Translations under genes and position numbers: made by a program
The notes under the pieces: generated by a model
Database searches by the model: none
What the model saw: only the letters and a program-made list of their open reading frames with translations
Told to the model about the DNA's origin: nothing
Shown here: positions 47,935 to 58,871 of the stretch, piece after piece
Layout: each line of letters begins with the position of its first letter
Numbering within the stretch: the stretch's first letter is position 1
Assembly: GCF_965363235.1 (NCBI RefSeq)
Contig: NC_134850.1
Span: 45,752,602 to 45,816,601 of the forward strand
DNA length: 64,000 nt
From: Mytilus galloprovincialis
Lineage: Eukaryota; Mollusca; Bivalvia; Mytilida; Mytilidae
Reading direction: 5' to 3'

Positions 47935-48620
47935 TGAAGCTAGCTAACAATAGCTAGCGAACAATAAGCCAGCGAACAATAAGGCGATATATCGATCAAC
48001 CAAAAAACAGAATAAGACAACAACGGCCGCTAAATCAAAAAATATTCAAAAAGGCAGAAAATCCGTTAAAATATAGCACTTTTGACTCAATTTCGAAATG
48101 GTTTTTATCCCATCCATTGATAAAACAAGTCATATCTCTTTTTAGGCTAATATTCAGTACCACAATAACTCTGCATCTATCAACGGATTATTTGCAGGTG
48201 TAGCCACCAATACACCAACTTCAATTTAAAACGTTTGTAAACGTAGTCCTACCCTGTAGAATATAGCACCTTTGATGTCATTGTTTAATTAAACTAACAA
48301 ACAAATATGCAGAAACGGGGTCAGCCTATTCCAGGGCTTCTAGAGAAAAATAATGAGGGGTGTCACGGGGTATGACTATATAGGTCTTGTGGAGGCGATA
48401 CAGGCGCTTCTGTTGCGCAAGCTATCGAAAGGCGCTATGTTCAAATATCTGAAACTAGAGCTCAAAATTTGAAAAAAAATGGCAAAAAAAACAGGGAGTC
48501 GGCCTATTCCAGGGATTCTAGTGAAAAATAATGAGGGGTGTCACGGGGTATGACTAACCTCTCTAGAAGGTCCATATTCTTGATGATTCTCCAAGACTGT
48601 AAAGGTTTTTAAGAATTTAA
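47935..48620. repeat. Left arm (outer part) of the large inverted structure
   Basis: This is the diverged reverse complement of 56,130-56,545 plus about one and a half satellite units. Shared blocks include AATAAGGCGATATATCGAT, AGAATAAGACAACAACGGCC, AAATCCGTTAAAATATAGCA and AATATTCAGTACCACAATAA. The outermost bases are short repeats of AGCTAGCGAACAATA. Two satellite-like units start at about 48,330 and 48,500 (GGGTGTCACGGGGTATGACT). Confidence 0.75.
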
Positions 48621-49229
48621 AGGTGACTACTAGTAACCAATAGTTCAGCGGTTTTCTCTGATAAAGCAGAGTAAATAGTATGAATCTATGCTGCATTCTA
48701 TTGAACAAGAGATGTCGACGTGCATCAATTGAATTGGCGTGCGGGTGCTATTGAAAAGGAGTCACTTGCGGGTTCACTATTGTCTGCGAGTGAAATTATG
48801 ATATATATGGGTGTATTAGAGGCAGTAACATTGCTAGCTTGAAAAACGGTAGTATTGATGGGTATATTATGACTAGATGATTGTGAGGATTGAATAAAAA
48901 AATCTAATTTGACGGATTTCTTAATCTTAACGAACATATACTGATTTGTTTGCTGAATCTCTTCCACTACCTTTTCATCCGAGCAAGCTTCTGCAACTTT
49001 ATCATTAAGACCTATCTAAATTTCACTTTTCTGTGACACGGAATCTAAAATACCTGTGACTTCCTCAATTTCTATATCGAAACTATCGAGTTATGTATCC
49101 AAAATTCTTCCAAAGTCTTGTAAGTGCTCGTTTATTTCCGGAACAAATGGCTTTCAGCTTTGTATTACTTTTCCTTTCTTAAAATAGAAATAAAGGACTT
49201 CCTAACTATGTGATAGATGTATAAGTCAT

Positions 49230-50000
49230 AGAAAGATGTAAAGTGACGTGACATTACATTGAGTGCACACATAGTAAACGCCATGTGTGTGGTATTTGCG
49301 AGAGGTATGCATATGGGTATGATGCAACGTATGTAGGCAATTCCGTCCCATACCATAAATTCGCCACCTTAAAGCCAATCGGTTTCCTGTACGCACGCAT
49401 CAGAAAATCATGCATTGCACCTGCGGTAGACCATGGCTCTGCCGTCGATAAATGTCAAGATGAATTTCGATTCATCGGTAAAAAGGATTTGTCTCCATGT
49501 TAGTCTATTTAATCGAATCCGTACCCTATCCATTTAACTCGAGAATCCTTCGATGCTGAGTAAGGATAGGTCACTTCAACGAACGACGAGCTCTTAGGCT
49601 GACTAACTGAAGTGGGTTACAAACTGTTTGGGCTGAGAGCCTATTTTTGTTTCTTCCATGAGTTTGTCCAAATCGATTCTGGAGATGAATTATGCGGATG
49701 TGCCAATCTTCACGTAACTTCGTTTCACGTGGTCTGCAACCTCGGGAACGTTAATATGTCGTACCAGTATCTCTAAGACGAGTCTTGAGCGCCTTTCAAT
49801 AGTCATTCTAGAGACATTGAGATGAACTGCAACCTGTAATAGAGTCTTTTTTGCTGCTTACATCCCAATAGGTCGTTCTCTCTCACTATGATGTAGACGT
49901 AGCATTGCCTGACGTGTAACGATTTCAATTTTTCAATGCGACAATAGTGCTCGACACATTTAATGATCAAAATGACAACTCAATTCCATCTCTATAAAGG
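49230..50000 (-). pseudogene. Decayed Tc1-like transposase
   Basis: On the - strand: a helix-turn-helix-like VAVHLNVSRMTIERR (about 49,850-49,800), then LFTDESKFILTFIDGRAMVY (first catalytic Asp in TDES, about 49,490-49,430), ACVQETD and GGEFMVWDGIAYIR. This is the Tc1/mariner order, with stops and frame changes throughout. It interrupts the left arm of the large inverted structure. It is distinct from the + strand copy at 52.2-53.1 kb. Confidence 0.65.
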
Positions 50001-50689
50001 TAAATGATTGAAAAAATGCATATTTGTTTGAAATCGCTAAATGGCGTAACGTTATCTTCGAATTTTTAACAAATTATTAAATGATCATAGATAAATTTTT
50101 CAGGTCATTAGTTTTAATCTTGAAAATATTACAAACTAATATATTTAATATATTTTACTTAAAAAGCAAAGTAACGTTTCTTTTTTTATATACATTTATT
50201 TTTATCAGACAATGCCCACACTTGGACGAGGGTATTTATATCGTCTTTAAGGTTGTGGCGCTTGTATTGTCATTGATAAAGTTAACTGGTCTGTATGTAG
50301 TTTTACTATCATATCTTTTTAGCAATGCAGTACTCTTTGCTGATTTTGTTTTATTCTGGAACAAAACCTCTGATATGAATAAACTGTTGAAATAATAAAA
50401 AGTAGACTGTCTATTAAGTCTGTAAGTGTATATTGAACTTTAGGTTGTATACCAGCTGGCCTTCGAACTAACGTTTTTTCATCTTCGTCGTTTTCTTTTT
50501 AACATACCCTTGAAAAAGAAATTCAGCCAGTATTCAGAATTCTCTTTATCAGTACTTACATTACACATTTTACAATCTCTTTTATCATGTTATTCGGATG
50601 GGGAAATTATGACTTTATATGACAAGAAATTCAAAATTAGTCTTTGCTGACTCTGATATGTTTTTTAAAGGTTTTCACGTTCTTGTCTG

Positions 50690-51310
50690 ACAGTTGAGTT
50701 GGATTTGTTCTTCGTTAAAGAAGTAGATCCGGTAAGGGCCGATTTTGTCCTCAAATGTCAAGTTCATCTGACGAAAGATTTTGGACACTTTTTAAACATG
50801 TTAAACACTTAAGTGTCTATTTCAGTTGATTCAATTAGTTTATGTGAAAGATTTTAACTGATTTCGTCATTTAAAACGCTCCGATTCAAGCTTAAATATG
50901 AAAAATCTATCAAATATGCCAAAAAATGTCACTTATCAGATGGTTTTTGTCAAAAAAGAAAGTGGCCGCATCTGTGTTCATCCTCAACCTTTATATATGT
51001 TATGTATTATCATAAAAAAAAAACTTACAGTTCAATATTAAGAATGAACACAAATGCGGCCACTTTCATTTGAGACGGAAACCGTCTAAAATTTAACTAA
51101 AAAGTTTAATTGTGAAGATTTCGGTAATTTAGCATGACTTGATGATGCTAGTACCCGATAGATATGCGTTGTGTTGTCAAAAACAGTCCATATTTATGAA
51201 GCAGAAGCATTCTCATTTTCAATAAATAACTAAAAGTTTAAATTTTAACAAATTTGTAAAACTACTTTATTTTGGGGTCACAAAGGGGTCTTACTGACCT
51301 ACTCCTTTTA
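50690..51310. repeat. Left arm (inner part) of the inverted structure, with internal hairpin
   Basis: Diverged reverse complement of 53,780-54,530. Shared blocks: TTATGTGAAAGATTTTAACT, AAAACGCTCCGATT, AGATGGTTTTTGTCAAAAA and ATAACTAAAAGTT. Inside, AAAGTGGCCGCATCTGTG (50,960) pairs with CACAAATGCGGCCACTTT (51,049), making a hairpin that is also present in the other arm. Confidence 0.75.
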
Positions 51311-51400
51311 GTTCCTTTCGACATATTTAAACATTGCACCTCTTGACGCCTTGCGCAAACGATGCGCCTATTTGCCCTTCACATGACACTTCACATGACA

Positions 51401-51441
51401 TTCACTGATGAGTATATTGTAGACGAAACGCGCGTCTGGCG
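51401..51441 (+). ncRNA. Hammerhead-ribozyme-like motif with intact core
   Basis: TTCA, then CTGATGA (51,405-51,411), a partly mismatched stem II (GTAT/AGAC), GAAA (51,425-51,428), the self-complementary ACGCGCGT as a short stem III, C at the cleavage position (51,436), and TGG to close stem I. All invariant core bases are present. The sequence belongs to a dispersed repeat that continues 'aaccactgagtcgatgccac' and 'gtatcaccagcccagtagtc'. Activity would need stem II to tolerate one mismatch or dimer formation. Confidence 0.6.
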
Positions 51442-51689
51442 TAAATATAAAATTTAAATCCTTGTTTCTATGATGAGTTTAATTGCAACCACTGAGTCGA
51501 TGCCACTAGCTGCTGGTAGAGATTTATTTCCCGAGTGTATCACCAGCCCAGTAGTCGGCACTTCTGTGTTGACTTGAGTTATCATTGATATGATCTTAAT
51601 TATGAAGTAACTGTTAACACCACTTTGAGTTTTTGAAAAATTAAGGCTTTTCTACCTCAGGAATAGACTACCTTACCTGTATTTGGCAA

Positions 51690-51930
51690 AACTTTTAGGA
51701 ATGTTTGGTCCTCAATGCTCTTCAACTTCGTCCTTTATTTTGACCTTTCAACCATTATTTTGATTCGAGCGTCACTATTGAGTCTTTTGTAGACGAAACG
51801 CGCGTCTGGTATTTATGATGAGTTTATTTGAAACCACTGGGTCGATGCCACTGCTGGCGGAGATTTATTTCCCCGAGGGTATCACCAGCCCAGTAGTCAG
51901 CACTTCTGTGTTGACTTGAGCTATAATTCT
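51690..51930 (+). repeat. Dispersed repeat with degenerate hammerhead
   Basis: A second copy of the hammerhead-bearing family. It has perfect stem II (GTCT/AGAC), GAAA and ACGCGCGTC at 51,781-51,806, but the first core block is CTATTGA rather than CTGATGA. It is followed by 'ccactgggtcgatgccactg' and 'gtatcaccagcccagtagtc', as after the copy at 51,401. Confidence 0.65.
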
Positions 51931-52149
51931 ATATATAATTCTAAATTAACTGTTAACAAAATGCCAATTTGAATATAAACATAGATTTGAACAAGATCAA
52001 TGTTCCTTAAGAAGATGTGACCATACAGGTTTGACCGGTTATTAAGATATCGACGTATCCTACAGGTGAACAAGGCATCCCATTTTAATTATAAAATGCA
52101 GTTTCCACGTGCTTCAAATTTTAGTACTTAAGGCCGGCGATTTGAACAT

Positions 52150-53180
52150 TTTATTCACACTCTGTGAAGCTGGTAAGAAGACGAATATAAGAGCTCAAAG
52201 AAGGCAGATTATCGACATCAGGGTTATATAAGCTATTGGATGTCAGAGAGGCTACCAGTATACTGTAGTCAGCAGGCTTGTGCGGAAACACATCCAAACC
52301 AATAACGTTAAAGACTTGCCAAGATAATTAGTAACATCGCAACGTGAAGACAGGGCACTGCAATGCCTGTCTAGACGAATGTAATTCGCAACAAGTCCTG
52401 TTCTTAAAAGAGAATGGTTAATTCATAGACAGCTATCAACCGTGAGGAACCGGTTAAAATCAGAACTGAAGTCAAGATGGGTAATAAGCTTAAGACGTCC
52501 AATGTTAACTGACCGACATTTTGTATGGTGCTTCGCTCGTCGTGGTTGGAACTTGAAGATCTGGTGCAAGATCCATTGGTCAGACAAGAGCCCGTTTCTT
52601 CTGCATGTAACAGACGGAAGATTGAGAGTTTGGAGACATAAAAATACAGCATATACCACAAGTAACATCGAAGCAACTGTACTTTACGGTGGAGGCTCTG
52701 TGATGGTTTTGGGATTTATCTCTCATGACTGCAAATTATACTTGGTCAGTGTACGAGGAAACCATAGTTGTGATCAATACATCAGAGACGTTCTTCGGCC
52801 AGTAGTTGTACCTCATTTTGATAACCACCTATTAGCTGCAATATCTGTTCTTATGGATGACAACGCTAAGTCGCATTTCTGCAAGGTGAAGCAGTAACTG
52901 CTCTTCCATAGCTTGTCATGAGCTCGGATTTAAATCCCATAGAGCATATTGGTACACGTTATGCCGTCGGATCCAGACAACCGAACCATCTGTACAAAAT
53001 TTACGTCAGTTGGAAACACTGCTGCACCGAGAATGGCGGCAAATATCACAGCAGGAAATCAGACGACTAACTGGATGGATGAGACGCAGGGTGGATACCT
53101 ACATCCAATCACGTGGTGGTTTTACCCGATATTGAATATTGAACTATGGGTAACGTTAACAGACTTACAATGGAAGTGCT
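52150..53180 (+). pseudogene. Tc1-like transposase pseudogene
   Basis: Reads VSRLVRKHIQTNN, then (with two stops) LSTVRNRLKSELK, RRPMLTDRHFVWCFARR, IHWSDKSPFLLHVTDGRL (first Asp), GGGSVMVLGFISHD, YIRDVLRPVVVPHFDNH, VLMDDNAKSHF (second Asp in DDN), a frameshift after 52,897, SSDLNPIEHIG (third acidic position), PSDPDNRTICTKF and finally MDETQGGYLHP. This is the DDE order of a Tc1 transposase. Several stops, frame changes and DES to DKS at the first motif show it is dead. It sits at the centre of the large inverted structure. Confidence 0.82.
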
Positions 53181-53518
53181 CTAAGTGAAATGACATTAGT
53201 ATCATGCATAACGAACTCAGAAGGTCCATACTTAAAATGGACACGTTAAAGTGTTTAAACTGGACCTGTGGTTTTGTGACAATCTATTCATTAAATTGTC
53301 CTTTTTTGCAACTTGTGTATTTCTTAAACCTAAAAAATATGTCCTTACAGTCTGCTTCACTAATTAAGGAACCAATTGTCCAACGATCCCATGTCCCTTA
53401 TCGTAATATTTGTCAATTCGTAAAAAACGTGGGGATGCTTGACTTTTGTCTTTGTGTATAGCTTATACCCCATGAAACTCCAAATTATTTTTTCCTCTAG
53501 AAGCTATTGAATATATGT

Positions 53519-54625
53519 AATACCACCAAATCATGGTACGTAACATCCGCTTGCATACGAAAATACTATTGGGTTGAAAAAATGGTCCTTTGAATTTTAC
53601 AGTTGTAGTAAATTAATTCATTATTTTATTGTAGTATAACATTTTTGGGTCATAAACATGTATCTTGGGTATTTCAAAGCATCACTTTTTTAATTTGGTG
53701 TTTCTATAGAATATTTTGGAAATTTGAGGTTACATGGTTGATGAAGCTTGTCCAAAACCTAAACAAATAGGGAAGGAGTAGGTCCTGAAAGATCCTTTTT
53801 TTGTTCCAAAATATAGCTGTTTTACAAAATTGATAAAATGTTAACTTTTAGTTATTTATCGAAAAGTAGAATGCTTCTGTTACATACATATGTGTTAGTT
53901 TAGACAATACAAGGCACATATATCGGGTACTAACATTATAAAGTCATGCTAAAATTTTCAAAATCTTCAAAATTTTAGCAGTTAGTTAAATGTTTAGACA
54001 GTTCCCGTCTTAAATGAAAGTGGCTGCATTTGTGTTCATTCTTAATATTGAAATGTAAGTTATGTTATGTTTTATAATACATGACATATATAAAGGTTGA
54101 GGAAGAACACAATGCGGCCACTTTCATTTTTGACAAAAACCATCTGACAAATGACAATTTTTGGCAGATTTAATAGGTATAAAACTACTAATTCATAGCC
54201 CTATTGCCTTCTATGTTAAATTCTGCAATTTCAAGCATTAATGGCTACTTTGTGTTAAGTTCAAATAAAGTGGCAGTTATTTCATGTCAAAACTGTACCT
54301 CATCCTGACTTGTGATGAAAAATCAACATACCTTTATGTTCTTTCCGACAGGGCCTGAATTAGTGGTTCTATACCTACAACATAAGTCATATTTAAGCTA
54401 AAATCGGAGCGTTTTTAATGAGTAAACCAGTTAAAATCTTTCACATAAATTAATTGAATCAGTTGAAAAAGAACCTGAAATTTGAGGCCAAAATTGGCCC
54501 TGACTCCTTTGATTGGTTAACTGCCAGTGATGATTATTTTCTTAAATGCAAAGAAATGTTATGTTATTTTATTTAATTTAAAACAAAGATAAATTCTGCA
54601 CAATGTCTTAAAAACTGAGAAAAAA
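53519..54625 (-). mobile_element. Long relative of the 427-bp MITE (right arm, inner part)
   Basis: Its ends match the miniature element at 4,145-4,571 in reverse orientation: TGTAATACCACCAAATCATG at 53,527 and AAACAAAGATAAATTCTGCA at about 54,582. Between them lie about 700 bp absent from the short copy, including the hairpin pair AAGTGGCTGCATTTGTG / CACAATGCGGCCACTTT. This internal part also matches 50,690-51,310. No coding capacity. Confidence 0.65.
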
Positions 54626-54629
54626 TTAA

Positions 54630-56135
54630 AAGAAGCGCCTGTTTCTCCTCTACAAGATCTATAGAGTCATATCCCGTGACACCCTTCGTTATTTTTCACT
54701 AGAAGACTTGGAATAGGCCGACTCCCTGCTTTTTTGCCATTTTTTTCAAATTTTTAGCTCTAGTTACAGATTTTTGAACATAGCGCCTTTCGATACATTG
54801 CGCAAAAGGAGCGCCTGTTTCTCCTCTACAAGACCTATATATAGTCATACCCCGTGACACCCCTCATTATTTTTCTCTACAAGCCCTGAAATAGGCCGAC
54901 TCTCTGTTTTTTTTTTTGCCATTTGTTTCAAATTTTGAGCTTTAGTTTCAGATTTTTGAACATACATGTAGCGCCTTTCAATACCTTGAGCAAAAGAAGC
55001 GTCTGTTTCTCCTCTACAAGACCTTTACAGTCATACCCCATGACACTCCTCATTATTATTCACTAGAAGCCCTGGAATAGGCCGACTCCCTGGTTTTTTT
55101 TGCCATTTTTTCAAATTTTGAACTCTAGTTTCAGATTTGTGCACAATGTCTTAAAAAAGAGAGAAAAATTAAAAGAAGCGCCTATTTCTCCTCTACAAGA
55201 CCTATATATTCATACCCGTGACACCCCTCAATGTTTTTCTCAAGAAGCCATAGAATAAGCCCCTGTTTTTTTGCCATTTTTTCAAATTTTGAGCTCTAGT
55301 TTCAGTTTTTTTTAACATAGCTCTATTTTATACCTTGCGCAAAAGAAGCGCCTGTTTCTCCTCTACAAGAGCTATATAGTCATTACCCGTGACACCCCTC
55401 ATTATTTTTCTTTAGAAGTCCTGGTATAGGCCGACCCCCTATTTTTTCCCTAATTTTTTTCAAATTTTGAGCTTTAGTTTCTGATTTTTGAACATAGCGT
55501 CCTTCGATATCTGGCGCAAAAGAAGGGCCTGTTTCTCCTCAACACGACCTATATAGTCATACCCCGTGACACCCCTCATTATTTTTCACTAGAAGCCCTG
55601 GAATAGGCCGACTCCCTGTTTTTGGCCAATTTTTTTTCAAATTTTCAGCTTTAGTTACAGATTTTTGAACATAGCGCCTTTCAATACCTTGCGCAAAAGA
55701 AGCGCATTTTTCTTCTCTACAAGACCTATATAGTCATACCCGTGACGGCCCTCAATATTTTTCTCTAGAAGCCCTAGAATAAGCCAACCCCCTTGTTTTT
55801 TGCCATTTTTTTTTCAAATTTTCAGCTTTAGTTACAGATTTTTGAACATAGCGCCCTTCGATACCTGGCGCAAAAGAAGCGCCTGTTTCTCCTCTACACG
55901 ACCTTTAAAATTATACCCCGTGACACCCCTCATTATTTTTCAATAGAAGCCCTGGAATAGGCCGACTCCCTATTTTGCCATTTTTTCAAATTTTGAGCTT
56001 TAGTTTCAGATTTTTGAACATAAGCCTTTCGATACCTTGCTTAAAAGAAGCGCCTGTTTCTCCTCTACAAGACCTTTATAGTCATACCCCGTGACACCCC
56101 TCATTATTTTTCTCTAGAAGCCCTGGAATAAGTCG
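54630..56135. repeat. Satellite array, nine units of about 176 bp
   Basis: AAGCGCCTGTTTCTCCTCTA (or close variants) starts units at about 54,635, 54,809, 54,995, 55,177, 55,345, 55,525, 55,700, 55,877 and 56,046. Each unit continues 'gtcataccccgtgacacccc', 'cattatttttc', 'ctagaagccctggaataggc' and ends 'cagatttttgaacatagcgc'. Partial units are at 48,330-48,600 in inverted orientation. Confidence 0.88.
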
Positions 56136-56545
56136 ACCCCGTTTCTGCATATGTGTATGTTAGTTTAATTAAACAATGACATCAAAGGTGCTATATTTTA
56201 CAGGGTAGGACTACTTTTACATCATTCTAAATTGAAGTGGGTGCATTGGTGGCAATACACCTTCAAATAATCCATTGATAGATGCAGAGTTATTGTGGTA
56301 CTGAATATTAGCCTAAAAAGAGATGTGACTTGTTTTATCAATGGATGGGGTAAAAACCATTTCAAAATTGAGTTAGAATTGCTATATTTTGACGGATTTT
56401 CTGCCTTTTTGAAATTTTTTTAATTTAACGGCCGTTGTTGTCTTATTCTGTTTTCTGGTTTTTCGATATATCGCCTTATTGTTTGCTGGCTTATTGTTCG
56501 TTAGTTATTGTTCGCTAGCTTCAGCCTGGTAACACGTGTTTATAG
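56135..56545. repeat. Right arm (outer part) of the large inverted structure
   Basis: Reverse complement of about 47,935-48,310: GACATCAAAGGTGCTATAT, TAATCCATTGATAGATGCAG, GGCCGTTGTTGTCTTATTCT, ATCGCCTTATTGTTTGCTGG, ending in repeats of TTATTGTTCGCTAGCTTC. Confidence 0.78.
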
Positions 56546-56627
56546 TAAACAAACATTTGACCCATGTGACCAATGATTTAAATAAACATAATTATCTTTA
56601 CCTGTACAGAAAACCGGTTAAGTATTA

Positions 56628-56811
56628 GATACAATACAAAGGTAACAAAGAAACAGGCCGGTAACAACCGTTGCCGGATAGTTTTTCTGCACGAGTAGTC
56701 AGGTCAAGGTCCGAGGCGCTAGCCGAGGACCTTGACCTGACTACAAGTGCAGAAAAACTATACGGCAGGTTGTTTCCGGCCTGTTTTTTTTTGTTACTTT
56801 TGTTTTGTATC
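56628..56811. repeat. Long palindrome (184 bp)
   Basis: GATACAATACAAAGGTAACA at the left pairs with TGTTACTTTTGTTTTGTATC at the right. Nearly all of both halves are complementary, including AACAGGCCGG, TAGTTTTTCTGCAC and AGTCAGGTCAAGGTCC, around a loop GAGGCGCTAGCCGA. Foldback-MITE form. Confidence 0.85.
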
Positions 56812-57198
56812 TGACTTGTACGACGTTTCAAGGAAGAAGTATTACATTTTGCAAGACTGAACATTCGAGAAACTTAAATGGCCTCAAATCAGTAAATGTA
56901 AGTTATAGAATAAACACATTATATAAGATTAACGTTATCAAGTTTGAGACTTTTTTAAAATGCAACTTCGTTGAAATGTAATATATTAAAGAAATATTTT
57001 AGTGGTAAGTAAGCTAACGTTTAATTTTATGGGTGAAACAGAAAACGGGAGTCTGCCTTAATTGATTTGAAACAAACAGGCTGTGATCTTTACTTTGATG
57101 AACAAATTGCAGGATGTGCCATTTCATTTCCCCATTCCCCCTTTAAACATTTCGTGAAAATTGCACGTTTGCTGTCAAATACATGAATTTAATATTCA

Positions 57199-57334
57199 GT
57201 GAGGGGAGGGGGTGCCGGGGGTTGGAATCCCATTTTTTAGACGATCAATGCATTTGAATGTGGACAAATAGTTGAAACCCCCTTTTTTCCTAGGTTGGGA
57301 ACCCCTTTCTTAAAATGACTGGATCCGCCCCTGA
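57199..57334. repeat. GGATCC-type miniature element, copy 3
   Basis: Contains CGGGGGTTGGAATCCC, ACGATCAATGCATTTGAATG and ends ACTGGATCCGCCCCTG, matching the copies at 1,860 and 2,583. Confidence 0.6.
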
Positions 57335-57881
57335 TAGATTTGAATTCAACTTATAATTAAATTCAATAACAATATAAATGTATCAAAAGAATGAATTTTT
57401 TACTTCATTAGTGAGTGAAATGTTATGAAAAAAAGGATTTTGTTCTGTTATTGTATATATTAAGACAAATACTTTTAAAAAAATAAAATCATGCTCGGTC
57501 TCTGCATGTGTTGATAGCAATTAATTAAACACGTGTTACTATATGACCAATCGCAGCCAACCTTCCAAAATTGAGGCCTGACATAAGTTGAATGTTTTTC
57601 TTCAAGAGTTGCTGCTCATTTGGACATGTATTACACGAACACTTTTTATTTATAGGATCAATCGTGCATTGGTGAGTTGATAGGGATTTTATCTTTTGAT
57701 GAGATTTGATTTTTATTTACATATTTCCTGTCTTTTTTAATTGAAATATAAACGTCGGTATCATCATTTCTTCACTTTCAGCACTATCCAAAATTACTAT
57801 TCATGTCCATGCTCCATAAAAAGGGGGAGGGGTATGTATTTTTCTGAATATATAAACTATTTACCTTTACAACACCATCAC

Positions 57882-57929
<48 letters not shown>

Positions 57930-58828
57930 AAAATCAGGAATCATGCAGATCATTAATTTGTTATCTGGTTGACCATAGTAATTTTTTTCTCATAAAATTT
58001 GGGATCAAAATATCTTTTTTTTTATTAGGAGAAAAACATACCCCCCCCTTTTTTTTTAAGTTAAATGTACGAATCTTTAAGTATACTGATATGAATGGTA
58101 TTTTACTGAAAATGTTTTAAAAAAAATATTGATGATAACGTAAATATTTTATTAAAAAAAGACAGGAAATATGTCGGTGAACCAAAAAGTTCAAATCTAA
58201 TTGAAAGTTAAAGTGCCCATGAACTCATTGTTCATGCACGAGTGATTCTATTCATAAAAAGTGTCCGTGTATCGTCCAAAAAGAGTCCGTGTAACACCCG
58301 TTAATGTACTGTTTTTCTATAGCTCTGCGGGGGGCAAAGTCGTACAAATGTTATTGAAAGGTACCTGAATGGAAAGTGTGTGAACTACTATAATAATTCA
58401 TTGTGATATTTGTTCTTCGGTAAGGAATTTTATTTCTGGTTGCAACGACAGATTTATGACTAATATTTTATTTCTAGCTGCAATGCTTTGATTTCTATAT
58501 TTACCTTTGCATATGTTGCTTTCATCATGTTCATGTCTTCAGTTTTCTTGTACAATCTTACTTCACAAATGATGAATGGACAATGCGAGTACGCTATAAT
58601 TGCTATTGACATTTTTGTTGAGAAGTGTTCTTCATTTAAATTTAAAAAAAGTGTCAACAGTTCCATAATATTGAAAACGACAACATGTATTTCATGAAGA
58701 TAACAGTTGACAAATACTATGTTAACATTTATACACATTGATCACTGCGATCTATAGAGCTACTAATTATTATTTATTTTCCCATTTTAAAAATATTCGC
58801 GAAAATTAAAGAAAATGACAAGACTATG

Positions 58829-58871
<43 letters not shown>

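Noticed and set aside
50081..50395. 104-codon hydrophobic + strand frame
   Set aside because: Composition reflects TTT/ATT-rich DNA. No signal, motif or exon borders were found, and it lies between repeat blocks.
52404..52676. - strand frames of 81-90 codons
   Set aside because: Antisense of the Tc1-like transposase pseudogene.
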